NCBI GenBank assembly: GCA_028821455.1
Contig: JAPPGE010000001.1
Coordinates: 1-64,000, forward strand
Length of the DNA: 64,000 bases
Direction of reading: 5' to 3'
DNA from: a bacterium
Lineage (GTDB): Bacteria; Pseudomonadota; Alphaproteobacteria; SP197
Positions 53,350 through 63,540 of the stretch are shown here, one piece after another (within the stretch, counting starts at the first letter, position 1; each line of letters begins with the position of its first letter). Made by a program: the position numbers and the translations under genes. Below the pieces are notes generated by a model. The model searched no databases. It was not told the DNA's origin and saw only the letters and a list, made by a program, of their open reading frames with translations.

Positions 53350-54222
53350 CTACCAGGCCAGCATGGGCATGATACCCGCCGGAGTGACCTCATGGCGCCG
53401 GCAGGCCTCATCCACCAGAGTCTGCGGCGGAACCCGTTCCGGTGCGATGCCCCAGAAATGAGCCGGCAGGCCACCGGTGATCCAGACTGCATCGATGCCA
53501 CTGTCGCGAGCCCCCACAATGTCCGTTGCGATGCCGTCTCCCACGGCAAGGACGCGTTCCGGGAGCGCCCCCGCCATCATGTCGAGACAACGACGGTAGA
53601 CCGACGGAAGGGGCTTGCCCTCCTGGCGCATGGAACCGCCACGGGCCACATAGGCCTCGGCGATCATGCCGGCACAGATCTCGCGCACGTGCCCGCGCAG
53701 GACAAACCTGTCCGGATTGGCCGACAGCATCGGCAGGCCGCGTTCGAGCGCCGGTTCGAGTTCGGGCATGATGTCGTCAACGGTCTCGCCCGGACGACGG
53801 ATTCCGCAGCACAGCACGAAGTCCGCTTCATCGACGACTGTGCATCGCTCAAGGGCAAGCCCGTCAAGAAGACAGGCGTCCCGCTCGGTTCCCAGGTGCC
53901 AGAACCTGGGACCCAACGCGGCATACCAGGAGTCCTCACGCTCCTGGACCGCCAGACGCGTCGCCAGGCCGGCCGTCATGATGCCGTCCCAGGCACAGTC
54001 GGGAACACCCATCGTCTCGAGGTGCCGGGCAACGGCCTGCGGCATGCGCGGCGCATTGGACAACAGCACGACATGACCGCCAAGGCGGCGGAAGGCCATC
54101 AGTGCATCGACAGCGCCGGCATGGGCGTCAACACCGTTGTGCAGGCACCCCCACAGGTCCACAAGCAATCCGTCGTAGCGTCCGGCCAGTGAGGAAAGGC
54201 CATGGATCAGCGGGATCGTCAT
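53350..54222 (-). CDS. TIGR01459 family HAD-type (class IIA) hydrolase
   Basis: A 290-residue HAD phosphatase of the class IIA, alphaproteobacterial TIGR01459 type. Motif I DLWGCLHNG, where Trp replaces the usual residue after Leu and the second Asp of DxD is absent as normal for this subfamily; motif II VLLSNAP; motif III/IV VLAVGDGIATDIVGARDSGID. Start ATG 54222 has GAGGAAG upstream. Physiological substrate not known; a sugar or nucleotide phosphate is typical. Confidence 0.9.
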   Translation of the reverse strand: MTIPLIHGLSSLAGRYDGLLVDLWGCLHNGVDAHAGAVDALMAFRRLGGHVVLLSNAPRMPQAVARHLETMGVPDCAWDGIMTAGLATRLAVQEREDSWYAALGPRFWHLGTERDACLLDGLALERCTVVDEADFVLCCGIRRPGETVDDIMPELEPALERGLPMLSANPDRFVLRGHVREICAGMIAEAYVARGGSMRQEGKPLPSVYRRCLDMMAGALPERVLAVGDGIATDIVGARDSGIDAVWITGGLPAHFWGIAPERVPPQTLVDEACRRHEVTPAGIMPMLAW

Positions 54223-54347
54223 CGGCTTCCTCGCCTCTGGCGTGACGTGATTCCTGCCATCATGTCCTTCCCTTGCCAAGGCCCGGGGGTTGCCCGCAGA
54301 AAGACGTATCGGCACAGTGTCGTGCGAACGGCTGAGGTGACTGGCGT

Positions 54348-54944
54348 GTGACGGTTCTTGCCACAAGTCGGCTCGTTCTGCGCCCCCTTGCCGGGGGTGA
54401 TCTCCCGGCGCTCGAGAACCTGTTTGCGGACCGCGAGCACATGTGGGATCTCATGGACATCCCAGGACGCTCCAATAACCCCGGTGACCTTTCCCGGTAC
54501 TACGTCGAACGGTCACTGTGGGCCTTCGAACACCATGGTGTCGGCCTGTGGGGCATCCGGGAGAAGGACCTGAGCAACGCGCCCATCATCGGCTACACGG
54601 GATTTGTCATCGACATCGGCGATGACATCGATCCTGCGGAGAAGATGGAGGCGGGCTGGGCGATCGCCCGCCGGGCAGCCGGAAGGGGGCATGCGGCGGA
54701 AGCCACAGCCAGAATCATCGAACATGCCTTCATCGATCTCGGCACACGCAGCATCGAGGCCATCACGAGCCCCCACAACCTCGCCTCGAGGCGCCTGATG
54801 TCGAGACTCGGGTTCACGTACGCGAGCGACGTCGTCGCCTACCAGGGATCCCAGGTCCTGTACGCGATCAGCCGGGAGGAGTGGCTGGAGGAATGCCGTT
54901 CCCCCGCGCAACAGGACGGCGTCAGCCGGCAAGCGTCATGGTGA
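54348..54944 (+). CDS. GNAT N-acetyltransferase (RimJ/RimL-like)
   Basis: A 198-residue acetyltransferase. LATSRLVLRPLAGGDLPAL is the family's opening, the acetyl-CoA pyrophosphate loop is in AIARRAAGRGHAAEA, and TSPHNLASRRLMSRLGF is the conserved asparagine helix. Starts with GTG 54348. Its end overlaps the MFS start by 7 bases. Substrate unknown; protein or small-molecule amine. Confidence 0.9.
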   Translation: MTVLATSRLVLRPLAGGDLPALENLFADREHMWDLMDIPGRSNNPGDLSRYYVERSLWAFEHHGVGLWGIREKDLSNAPIIGYTGFVIDIGDDIDPAEKMEAGWAIARRAAGRGHAAEATARIIEHAFIDLGTRSIEAITSPHNLASRRLMSRLGFTYASDVVAYQGSQVLYAISREEWLEECRSPAQQDGVSRQASW

Positions 54945-56212
54945 CCACCCGTCCTGCCGGGATCAGGGGAATCGTCTCGTGGTGCCTCTTCGACTGGGCA
55001 AACTCTCCCACGCCCACCATTGTCATCACGTTCATCTTTGCCCCCTACTTTGCCCGTGCCATTGCCGGCGGCGAGGCAGAGGGTCTTGCCCTGTGGAGCT
55101 GGGGTATCGCGGTGTCGGCATTCGTCATCGCCATTCTGGCGCCGGTGACAGGTGCCATCGCGGATGCCGGCGGCCGGCGCAAGCCATGGGTCACGGGATT
55201 CAGTCTCATCATGGTCGTGGCGACGGCGGCATTGTGGTTCTGCGCCCCCGAAACGCGCTGGATCATTCCGGCCCTGGTCCTCGTCGCCCTGGTCAACGTC
55301 GCCTTCGAGACGTCGATCGTCTTCTACAACGCGATGCTGCCGGATCTCGTCGACCCCTCACGCTTCGGCCGCCTGTCGGGATGGGCGTGGGGCCTGGGGT
55401 ACGCAGGCGGAATCGCCTGTCTTCTCCTGGTCCTCGGGCTGTTTGTTCTGGCCGATCCGCTGCCCTTCGGGCTGGAACGCGACGAGGCGGAGCACATCCG
55501 ATTCGCCGCCGTCGTCACGGCACTCTGGTTCATCATCTTCAGCTGGCCGTTCTTCGTGTTCACACCAGACAGACCGGGGACTGGACAGGCTCCGGCAGAG
55601 GCCGTGCGCAACGGCATCCGGCAACTCGTGGACACATTGCGGGAGTTTCGCCAGCATCGCACGATCATCAGGTTTCTCATCGCCCGCCTGCTCTATGTCG
55701 ATGGCCTCAACACGCTCTTCGCCCTGGGGGGCATCTATGCCGCCACCACCTTCGCCATGGATGAGGAATCGGTGTTGCTGTTCGCCATCCTGCTCAACAT
55801 CACGGCGTGCGCAGGGGCCGCGGTCTTCGGTTGGGTGGACGACCGGATCGGGGCGCGGCGGACCCTGCTTGTCTCGCTCGCTGCCCTCATCGTGCTCAGT
55901 GTCGTCGTCCTGATCACCGAATCGACGCTCTGGTTCTGGATTCTCGGTGGCCTGCTCGGCGTTTTCATCGGCCCGGTGCAGTCGGCAAGCCGATCTCTCA
56001 TGGCCCACCTCGCCCCGTCGCACATGACCGGCGAGATGTTCGGCCTGTTCGCGCTCTCCGGCAAGATCACCAGCTTTGCCGGGCCGCTTCTCGTCGGCGT
56101 GATCGCCTATGCGACGTCAAGCCAGCGCCTTGGCATGGCTGTCATCGTTGTCCTGCTGGCAGCCGGCTGGCTTGTGCTGAGCACCCTGAAGGAGGAGCAG
56201 GGCCACTCCTGA
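54938..56212 (+). CDS. MFS transporter, UMF1 (Atg22-like) type
   Basis: A 424-residue carrier. GIVSWCLFDWANSPTPTIVITFIFAPYF is the hallmark of the UMF/Atg22 branch, and APVTGAIADAGGRRKPWV is loop 2-3. Twelve helices, with SHMTGEMFGLFALSGK near helix 11. Start ATG 54938 lies inside the GNAT gene end. Homologues may export amino acids, but the substrate is unproven. Confidence 0.92.
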   Translation: MVTTRPAGIRGIVSWCLFDWANSPTPTIVITFIFAPYFARAIAGGEAEGLALWSWGIAVSAFVIAILAPVTGAIADAGGRRKPWVTGFSLIMVVATAALWFCAPETRWIIPALVLVALVNVAFETSIVFYNAMLPDLVDPSRFGRLSGWAWGLGYAGGIACLLLVLGLFVLADPLPFGLERDEAEHIRFAAVVTALWFIIFSWPFFVFTPDRPGTGQAPAEAVRNGIRQLVDTLREFRQHRTIIRFLIARLLYVDGLNTLFALGGIYAATTFAMDEESVLLFAILLNITACAGAAVFGWVDDRIGARRTLLVSLAALIVLSVVVLITESTLWFWILGGLLGVFIGPVQSASRSLMAHLAPSHMTGEMFGLFALSGKITSFAGPLLVGVIAYATSSQRLGMAVIVVLLAAGWLVLSTLKEEQGHS

Positions 56213-56225
56213 ACCGGCCACTTGA

Positions 56226-57434
56226 CTACAGCCTCTCCCCGGTCATCAGCCGCGGCAGCCGCCCCGCCACTCCCATGGCATCCTTCATGAGCAGGCGCTT
56301 GACGGGTGTCATGGATCCGACGAGGGCAAGACCGAGGCCGCGGGCCAGCGCCACCGGAGGCGATCGCATGGCAAAGAGGCGGTTGAGACCGTGGGTCATG
56401 GCGACCAGCATCGACGTATCGACACGACGCCGGCGGGCGTAGGCCGCGAGGACCGCGCCGGCGCCCGGGTCCAGCCCAAGACGCGCCATGTCGGCCAGGA
56501 CCTCGGCCAGCACTGCCGCATCGCGGATGCCAAGATTGAACCCCTGGCCGGCAATGGGATGGATGGCATGGGCGGCATCACCCACCAGGGCCAGCCGACG
56601 ACCAGTCAACCGGTTGGCGACCACCAGGGACAGATGATGGTCGAGGACCGGTCCAGACACGTCCAGCGGCCCCAGAAAGTCGCCGAACCGCCATGCCAGT
56701 TCCTCTGCGAACATGCTGTGGTCGAGTTCGAGCACCCTTTTCGCAATGTCCTCGTCCTCGGTCCACACGATGGAAGAGCAGTCCCCCGGCAGCGGCAAGA
56801 TGGCAAAGGGGCCACCGGCAAGGAAACGCTCGTGGGCGATACCGTTGTGTGGCCGCGAGTGACACACCGTAGCGATGATGGCGGTCTGCCGGTAGTCGTG
56901 CTGCCAGGCATCAATGCCGGCCATGGTGCGCAATGGCGAACGGGCGCCGTCGCAGGCAACGACAAGGCTGCAGCGGAGCGTGACACCATCATCAAGGCCC
57001 AGGGTTTCTCCCGCATCGTCGTATTCCATGGCGACAACGCGTGCGCATATCGGGTGTATCCGCCCGGCGCGACCGACCGCGCGATCGAGCGTATGCCGGA
57101 GGAACCGGTTCTCCATGATCCATCCCATGGGATGGTCGCCGACATCCCGATGATCGTAGTGAAGGAAGAAGGGCGAATGGCGATCGGAGACGCGGATATC
57201 AAGGATGGGCTGGGCGTGGGGAACGACGTCACGCCATGCATCCAGCCGCTCAAGAACGAGCTTCGAACCCCAGGAAATGGAGGACACGCGTCCGTCGAAG
57301 GAGCTGTCGAGAATCGTCTTACGGGGTACCCTTTCCACCAGGGCCACCTTGAATCCAGCCTGTGCCGTGGCAAGGGCCGCCGTCATGCCGCTCATGCCAC
57401 CACCGACGACACAGATATCGAAACGCGATTCCAT
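56226..57434 (-). CDS. UbiH/UbiF/COQ6-family FAD monooxygenase
   Basis: A 402-residue flavoprotein hydroxylase. FAD GxGxxG as VVGGGMSGMTAA (9-20), DG motif ACDGARSPLR, and second FAD motif GDAAHAIHPIAGQGFNLGIRDA. The family hydroxylates the ubiquinone ring. Start ATG 57434 was chosen from homology; another ATG in frame lies 6 codons upstream. Divergent from the amidase gene, 110 bp away. Its position in ubiquinone synthesis (UbiH, UbiF or UbiL) cannot be decided from sequence. Confidence 0.92.
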   Translation of the reverse strand: MESRFDICVVGGGMSGMTAALATAQAGFKVALVERVPRKTILDSSFDGRVSSISWGSKLVLERLDAWRDVVPHAQPILDIRVSDRHSPFFLHYDHRDVGDHPMGWIMENRFLRHTLDRAVGRAGRIHPICARVVAMEYDDAGETLGLDDGVTLRCSLVVACDGARSPLRTMAGIDAWQHDYRQTAIIATVCHSRPHNGIAHERFLAGGPFAILPLPGDCSSIVWTEDEDIAKRVLELDHSMFAEELAWRFGDFLGPLDVSGPVLDHHLSLVVANRLTGRRLALVGDAAHAIHPIAGQGFNLGIRDAAVLAEVLADMARLGLDPGAGAVLAAYARRRRVDTSMLVAMTHGLNRLFAMRSPPVALARGLGLALVGSMTPVKRLLMKDAMGVAGRLPRLMTGERL

Positions 57435-57544
57435 GGCTCCATTCAACATCACATCCCGTGCGACGTCATCACTGGCAGCACCGGCGTGACAATGGTAGCA
57501 AGCAGCCGGGGATACCCGTCTGAGGACATCAGAGGAGCCGGGCA

Positions 57545-58903
57545 ATGATGTGGCACGACATGACGGCGCTGCAGCTTGGCAGGGAGATTGCCGGTGGCGT
57601 GATCGATCCCGTGGATCTTGCCGAACACTTTCTCGAGCGCATCGCGACACTTGATGCCGAAGGGCGGATCTTCATCCGCCTTTCCGAGGACCGCACCCGC
57701 GCGGAGGCCCAGGCTGCCCGTCGACGCCAGCGCCAGGGTGCGGGACGGGGACCTCTCGACGGCGTCCCGGTGTCCTGGAAGGATCTGGTGGACGTCGCCG
57801 GTGTCGAGACCACGATGGCGGCACGGGCTCTCGAGGGCCGCGTGCCCGAGCGCGACGGCGTTCTGCTGCAGCGCGCCACCCAGGCAGGCACCGTCTTCCT
57901 TGGCAAGACGAACATGACGGAATTCGCCTTCTCCGGGCTCGGCATCAACACGACCCACGGAACACCGGCCAATGCCCACGACACGACCGTCGACCGCATT
58001 CCCGGAGGCTCGTCGTCCGGAGCCGGTGTTGCCGTTGCACGAGGACTCGGCCCGATCGCAATTGGCAGCGATACGGGAGGGTCGGTGCGCATTCCCGCTT
58101 CCTTGAATGGCGTGGTCGGTCTCAAGACCACCATCGGCGCGCTCCCCATGGATGGCGTGATGCCGCTGGCGTCGCTGTTCGACACCATCGGACCGCTAAC
58201 CGCGGACGTGGCCGATGCCGCCGCCATGTGGTCGGTTCTCTCGGGCAGGCCGATGGCCGACCTTGACGGCGCCCGGATCACAGGCAAGCGCCTTGTCGCG
58301 GTCGCCTCGCCGATGTGGCGCGGTATCGATGAGGGTATTGACCACGCCTGCCGCCAGGCCCTCTCACGACTCGAGGCTGCCGGCGCAGACGTCGAATGGC
58401 AGGATGTCGACGAGTTCGCGCAAGCGATGGATGTCGCAGGCCGGCTGATCACGACGGATGCCTGGTCGCGCTGGTCCGGTGTGGTGAGCGACAGGCCAGA
58501 CAGGATCTTTCCCTTCATGTTGCCCCGGTTCCTCTCCGGCAAGGCCCAGGCCGGACACGAGGTCCTGGAGATACTGCGCGAGCTCGACTCCCTGGCCGGC
58601 CGGCTCCACCGCAGGATGGGCGGTTGCGATGCCCTGGTTGCCCCCACCGTCCGTATCGGTGCTCCAAGGATCGCCGATCTCCTCGATGACGAGAAGGCGT
58701 ACAGGGAAGCGAACGCCGGGATGCTCGCAAACACGACGCCGGGCAATCTGCTGAAGGTCTGCGCCGTGACCCTGCCGTGCGGAAAAGACGCATCCGGCAT
58801 GCCGGCGGGCCTGATGCTGATGCAACGGCCCGGCAGGGAGGAGGCCCTGCTGCGTCTCGCCGGGGCCGTCGAGGCTGCCGGAACGACACAGCTGCCTTCG
58901 TGA
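57545..58903 (+). CDS. Amidase (amidase signature family)
   Basis: A 452-residue amidase. Ser-cisSer-Lys triad: Lys79 in VSWKDLVDV, Ser156-158 cluster in IPGGSSSGAG, nucleophile Ser180 in GSDTGGSVRIPAS. Length and motifs are close to GatA-like, AtzF-like and indole-acetamide amidases. It overlaps the next gene (GTGA). Without GatB/C nearby, it is probably a stand-alone catabolic amidase. Confidence 0.94.
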   Translation: MMWHDMTALQLGREIAGGVIDPVDLAEHFLERIATLDAEGRIFIRLSEDRTRAEAQAARRRQRQGAGRGPLDGVPVSWKDLVDVAGVETTMAARALEGRVPERDGVLLQRATQAGTVFLGKTNMTEFAFSGLGINTTHGTPANAHDTTVDRIPGGSSSGAGVAVARGLGPIAIGSDTGGSVRIPASLNGVVGLKTTIGALPMDGVMPLASLFDTIGPLTADVADAAAMWSVLSGRPMADLDGARITGKRLVAVASPMWRGIDEGIDHACRQALSRLEAAGADVEWQDVDEFAQAMDVAGRLITTDAWSRWSGVVSDRPDRIFPFMLPRFLSGKAQAGHEVLEILRELDSLAGRLHRRMGGCDALVAPTVRIGAPRIADLLDDEKAYREANAGMLANTTPGNLLKVCAVTLPCGKDASGMPAGLMLMQRPGREEALLRLAGAVEAAGTTQLPS

Positions 58904-59775
58904 CCCGCTTTCATCCACACGCCGCCGGCATCATCCTGATGCTGCTGTCGCTGTCGCTGATCAACACCTCCGACGCCCTGGCAAAGTGGACAATCCAGGA
59001 TCTGCCGATCTTCCAGATCATGGTGTTTCAGGCAGTCGGCCTCGTGGTCATGGCGCTGCTGGTGTCGCGCCAGCCCAATCCGTTGCGTCTCATCCGGACC
59101 GCCGACCCAGGCTGGCAGATCGCCCGTTCTGCCTGCCAGTTCGCCATGGGGTACACGTTCTACAGTGGCCTCAGGGTCCTCCAGTTCGCCGACCTCATCG
59201 CCATTCTCTTCGTCGGTCCCCTGATGATCACGGCCATGGCCCACGTGTTTCTGGGCGAGCGTGCCGGATGGCACCGATGGGCGGCCTGCGTCGTCGGTCT
59301 CATCGGCGGTCTCATCATCGTGCGCCCCGGTTCGGGACTGATGGGATGGGGTGCCATCTGGCCGGTGCTGGCGACCGTTCTCTGGTCAGTCTATGTCATC
59401 ATCACACGCAAGATTTCCGTGAGAAACTCCACTTCAAACATGATGTTATGGTCATCGCTGGTCACCCTGGGCGTGCTCGCGGCGATGAGCCCGTGGTACT
59501 GGCAATCACCCGTCGGCTGGCAATGGGTGGCGCTTGTGGTGATTGCCGTGCTGTCGTCAAGCAGCAACGGTCTCGTCATCAGGGCCTATACCCTGGCACC
59601 GGCCTCGCTGCTGGCACCCTTCATCTACGTGGAGATTGTCGGTGCCACGTTCTATGGCTGGGTTTTCTGGCGCGAGTTTCCGGACACGTGGACCTGGTTC
59701 GGTGCCGTCATCATCGTCCTTGCCGGTCTCTATGTCGCTCGCAGGGAATCCCTGGCGCGCCAGCGCGAAAGTTGA
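58900..59775 (+). CDS. EamA/DMT-family exporter
   Basis: A 291-residue protein with ten membrane helices in two EamA repeats (about 5-140 and 150-285). Each repeat ends with the usual G-x-x-x-G-x-x (LIGGLIIVRPGS and VLAGLYVARRES). Starts with GTG 58900, overlapping the amidase stop. The family exports amino acids or other metabolites; a role in removing amidase products is possible. Confidence 0.92.
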   Translation: MTRFHPHAAGIILMLLSLSLINTSDALAKWTIQDLPIFQIMVFQAVGLVVMALLVSRQPNPLRLIRTADPGWQIARSACQFAMGYTFYSGLRVLQFADLIAILFVGPLMITAMAHVFLGERAGWHRWAACVVGLIGGLIIVRPGSGLMGWGAIWPVLATVLWSVYVIITRKISVRNSTSNMMLWSSLVTLGVLAAMSPWYWQSPVGWQWVALVVIAVLSSSSNGLVIRAYTLAPASLLAPFIYVEIVGATFYGWVFWREFPDTWTWFGAVIIVLAGLYVARRESLARQRES

Positions 59776-59877
59776 CCAAAGCCGGGAGGAATACAGTTTA
59801 ACAGACCATCAACAAAGAATATTTTGATTGCAGGGGGTGATGTGTGCGACACTCCCGACCGGCCGCGGATTGACAGC

Positions 59878-61080
59878 ATGATCAGCGACAGACTCGAAAC
59901 CCTGAAGGAATATCCATTCCGGCGCATGAACGCGCTCATCAAGGACATTCCCTTGCCTGACGGCAGCGGCGAGGCGATCGCGATGTGGATCGGCGAGCCG
60001 CGCCATGGTGTGCCGGAGATTGCGCGCCAGCCACTGTCTGATTCCTTCGCGGATTACGGCAGGTATCCCCCAGTGGAGGGCACACCAGGCCTCAGACGCA
60101 CCATGGCCGCCTGGCTCTCCCGACGCTACGGCCTCGCCGATGGCTTCATCGACCCCGACCGGAGCATCATCCCGGTCCAGGGAACCAGGGAAGGCCTCTT
60201 CATGATCGCTCTCGCAGCCGTGCCGACGACACGGGGGGGCGGTACGCCGCTGGCGCTGATGCCCAATCCCTTCTATCCCCCCTACAAGGCGGGTGCCGTG
60301 GCCGCCGGGGCACAGCCGGTCTTCATGCCCTGCACTTCAGAGACCGGCTTTCTGCCGGATCTCGACAGTCTCTCGGGTGATGTCCTCGACAGAACGGCCA
60401 TCTTCTACCTCTGCTCACCTGCCAATCCACAGGGCGCGGTGGCTGATCCTGCGTATCTCCGGCGGGTTGTCGACCTTGCCAGGCGGCACGACTTCCTGCT
60501 TGTCTCGGACGAGTGCTATGCGGAGATCTGGGATCGCGCACCACCGCCCGGCGTCATGCAGATCTGTGCCGAGGACCGTGATCTGTCGCATGTCGTCTGC
60601 TTCCATTCACTGTCGAAGCGCTCCAGTATTCCCGGCCTGCGCCATGGTTTCGTGGCCGGTGATCCTGATTTCATCGCCGCCTACATGCGCCTGCGCAGGT
60701 ATGCGGCGGCGGCAAGCCCGATGGCCGTCATAAGCACCGCCGAGGTGCTGTGGTCCGACGAGGCTCACGTCGTGGAGAACCGCCGGCTTTACCGGGAGAA
60801 GATCGACATGGCCGAGTCCGTTCTCGGCAACCGTTTCGGATTCTTCAGGCCTCCCGGCGGATTCTTCCTGTGGCTGGATGTCGGCAACGGTATCGACGCC
60901 GCCAGGAAGCTGTGGGCCGAAGCCGGCGTCAAGGTTCTCCCTGGCGCCTATCTCGCGGAGGATCACGCCGATGGCACCAATGACGCGCTGCCCTACATCA
61001 GGGTGGCGCTGGTGGGCGATCAAGACTCCACCCGGGAAGGACTGACCCGTCTTGCGGAAACACTGGCAGAAGGGAACTGA
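59878..61080 (+). CDS. Class I/II aminotransferase, DapC-like
   Basis: A 400-residue fold-type I PLP enzyme. PLP Lys247 in SLSKRSSIPGLRHG, Asn and Asp in CSPANPQG and VSDECYAE. The YPFRRMNAL start and GEPRHGVPEIA segment are typical of succinyl-diaminopimelate aminotransferase (DapC), lysine synthesis. Start ATG 59878 was chosen from homology; a longer frame begins at 59824. The FtsK gene follows 3 bp later. Confidence 0.9.
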   Translation: MISDRLETLKEYPFRRMNALIKDIPLPDGSGEAIAMWIGEPRHGVPEIARQPLSDSFADYGRYPPVEGTPGLRRTMAAWLSRRYGLADGFIDPDRSIIPVQGTREGLFMIALAAVPTTRGGGTPLALMPNPFYPPYKAGAVAAGAQPVFMPCTSETGFLPDLDSLSGDVLDRTAIFYLCSPANPQGAVADPAYLRRVVDLARRHDFLLVSDECYAEIWDRAPPPGVMQICAEDRDLSHVVCFHSLSKRSSIPGLRHGFVAGDPDFIAAYMRLRRYAAAASPMAVISTAEVLWSDEAHVVENRRLYREKIDMAESVLGNRFGFFRPPGGFFLWLDVGNGIDAARKLWAEAGVKVLPGAYLAEDHADGTNDALPYIRVALVGDQDSTREGLTRLAETLAEGN

Positions 61081-61083
61081 GTC

Positions 61084-63423
61084 ATGGCCACACGACCGGC
61101 ATCTTCCTTTCCCAACCTGCTTCCGGCGACAACGATGGCGTGGATGAGCCGGCGGCTGATGGAGGTCCTGGGCGTCGTCTGCCTCGCAATTGCCGGCTGG
61201 TTCATCCTGGCTCTTGTCACGTTCGAGGTTGCCGATCCGTCTGTGAATTACGTGACAGACGGACCCGTGCTCAACCTTGCCGGTGCCACGGGCGCCACCG
61301 TGGCCGAAGCAATCCTCACGTTCACCGGCCTCGCCGGACTCCTGCCGGTCGTCGTGCTGCTTGCATGGGGGCGTTCCCTCATTGCCCGTCACCGGCTCAC
61401 CCATCCGGTCTGGCGCGCTCTCGCGATGCTGGCGGCGACAGTCCTCGCCATGCCGGCTCTTGCGGCGACACCGGTGAGCGCGTGGTTTGTTGCCGGTGCG
61501 GGCGGCATCGGCGGAACCCTGGCGGTGACCTGGGCCGCGCAGACGCTCGGAGTTCCTTTTGCCATGGCACAGGACTATGCCCTGGCTCTCCATGTACCGG
61601 CATTGGCCGCTCTTGTGTTCGCCGCCGCCGTGCCCTGGGCGGATGTCAGGCAGGTCTGGCGAGCGTGTCGTGCCACGACGCGCGGTCTCGTACGCCTGAA
61701 ACAGAAGATCGTGCTGTGGCGGGCCGGCGGCAGTGCGCTGGCAAGCCACGGCGATGCGGTTCCCGAGTTCCCGATACCGAAGGGGGATCTGTCGCGACGC
61801 CCCGATCGGAAAAAGCCCCGCAAGAAGGGTTCCGGAACGGTCGTCGACCGAGGGAGGTCCCCCGGCAAGCGGCGGACGGCGCCGCGCAGGGAGCAGCGTC
61901 ATGACGGCACCTTCCGGCTTCCTCCCCGCGAACTCCTGGTCAATGTCGATTCCTCGCGGCGACGCGAGGTCAACAGGAACGCACTGATCGAGAAGGCGCG
62001 GATGCTCGAAGAAGTGCTGTCGGACTTCGGCATTCGCGGTCACATCGAAGACGTGCGCGAGGGCCCGGTGGTGACACTCTACGAACTCGAACCCGACGCC
62101 GGGATACGCGCCAACCGCATCATAGGACTGGCCGACGACATCGCCCGGAACATGTCTGCGGTCTCGGCCCGCGTGGCCGTTGTTCCCGGGCGCACCGTCC
62201 TCGGCATCGAACTTCCCAACGACGACCGCGAGATGGTGGTTCTGCGCGAGCTGCTGGAAACCCGCGACTTCACCAGAACGGATGTCAGGCTGCCGATCGC
62301 CCTGGGCAAGCAGATTTCGGGCACCCCGGTGATCGAGGACCTCGCCAACATGCCTCATCTGCTGGTTGCCGGAACCACCGGGTCCGGCAAGTCGGTGGCG
62401 GTCAACGCGATGATCCTTTCCCTCCTCTACAGGCTGTCGCCGGACGAGTGCCGGCTCATCCTGATCGACCCGAAGATGCTGGAACTCTCGGTCTACGACG
62501 ACATTCCGCATCTTCTCGCGCCGGTGGTCACCGAACCGCACAAGGCGGTCATGGCCCTCAAGTGGGTGGTCAGCGAAATGGAAAATCGCTACCGCGGCAT
62601 GCAGAAGATCGGGGTGCGTAACATCGAGGGCTTCAATGCCCGTGTCGCCGCGGCGCTCGCAGAAGGCGCCCCCCTGACGCGGACTGTGCAGACCGGTTTC
62701 GATGCCAGAACCGGTGATCCGTGCTTCGAGGAGGAGGTGATCGCCGACAAGCCCCTGCCCTTCATCGTCGTCGTGGTGGACGAGATGGCGGATCTCATGC
62801 TGGTCGCAGGCCGCGACATCGAGGGCGCCATTCAGCGCCTGTCGCAGATGGCCCGTGCCGCCGGCATCCACCTCATCATGGCCACCCAGCGGCCTTCGGT
62901 CGATGTCATCACAGGCACCATCAAGGCCAACTTCCCATGCCGCGTATCGTTCAACGTCACCTCCAAGATCGACAGCCGCACGATCATCGGCGATCAGGGC
63001 GCCGAACAACTGCTCGGCAAGGGCGACATGCTGTTCCTGCGCGGCGGAGGCCGGCTGACACGCATTCACGGACCCTTCGTCAGCGATGAAGAGGTGCGCG
63101 AGGTTGTCGCCTACCTGCGCACGCAGGGCACGCCCGAGTACCTTGACGCCGTCACGGAGGAACCCCTGGACGCCGGCGACTCCCTGCCGGAGATGGCGGC
63201 CGGCGGAGCACCCGACAAGAACCGGGCACTCTACGACCGCGCCGTTTTCATCGTCACGACGGAACGCAAGGCCTCGACAAGTTTCATCCAGCGTCACCTG
63301 CAGATCGGGTATAACCGCGCCGCCTCGATCATCGAACAGATGGAGAAGAACGGTGTGGTCAGTGCCGCCAATCACGTCGGAAAGCGCGAGGTTCTCGCGA
63401 ATCCGCCGCCTGGCGATGACTAG
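61084..63423 (+). CDS. ftsK: DNA translocase FtsK
   Basis: A 779-residue septal DNA translocase. About four membrane helices in residues 20-200, a short linker (about 220-290) rich in Lys/Arg, the alpha/beta motor with Walker A GTTGSGKS (430-437) and Walker [11 protein letters not shown] (about 562-571), then the winged-helix gamma domain ([26 protein letters not shown]). Pumps chromosome ends across the septum and activates XerCD at dif. The linker is shorter than in E. coli. Confidence 0.96.
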   Translation: MATRPASSFPNLLPATTMAWMSRRLMEVLGVVCLAIAGWFILALVTFEVADPSVNYVTDGPVLNLAGATGATVAEAILTFTGLAGLLPVVVLLAWGRSLIARHRLTHPVWRALAMLAATVLAMPALAATPVSAWFVAGAGGIGGTLAVTWAAQTLGVPFAMAQDYALALHVPALAALVFAAAVPWADVRQVWRACRATTRGLVRLKQKIVLWRAGGSALASHGDAVPEFPIPKGDLSRRPDRKKPRKKGSGTVVDRGRSPGKRRTAPRREQRHDGTFRLPPRELLVNVDSSRRREVNRNALIEKARMLEEVLSDFGIRGHIEDVREGPVVTLYELEPDAGIRANRIIGLADDIARNMSAVSARVAVVPGRTVLGIELPNDDREMVVLRELLETRDFTRTDVRLPIALGKQISGTPVIEDLANMPHLLVAGTTGSGKSVAVNAMILSLLYRLSPDECRLILIDPKMLELSVYDDIPHLLAPVVTEPHKAVMALKWVVSEMENRYRGMQKIGVRNIEGFNARVAAALAEGAPLTRTVQTGFDARTGDPCFEEEVIADKPLPFIVVVVDEMADLMLVAGRDIEGAIQRLSQMARAAGIHLIMATQRPSVDVITGTIKANFPCRVSFNVTSKIDSRTIIGDQGAEQLLGKGDMLFLRGGGRLTRIHGPFVSDEEVREVVAYLRTQGTPEYLDAVTEEPLDAGDSLPEMAAGGAPDKNRALYDRAVFIVTTERKASTSFIQRHLQIGYNRAASIIEQMEKNGVVSAANHVGKREVLANPPPGDD

Positions 63424-63455
63424 AGGGCGGTCACGGCACGCCCAACGCTGGCAGA

Positions 63456-63473
63456 CGGGCATTTTCTTGCCCG
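63456..63473 (+). terminator. Weak hairpin after ftsK
   Basis: CGGGCA (63456-63461) and TGCCCG (63468-63473) flank a T-rich loop TTTTCT. It lies 33 bp after the ftsK stop. The T-run is in the loop, so termination is only possible, not certain. Confidence 0.3.
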
Positions 63474-63540
63474 CATCCCTTGTCTCCGGCAGCAGGCAGG
63501 CGCACAAGGGATGAGACGCCGGTAACCAGCGACCACTGCC

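Noticed and set aside
60607-63507. 966-codon open frame on the minus strand
   Set aside because: It lies opposite the DapC-like and ftsK genes, whose motifs are clear; the translation is His/Arg/Gly-rich and has no family. It is an antisense shadow of high G+C coding.
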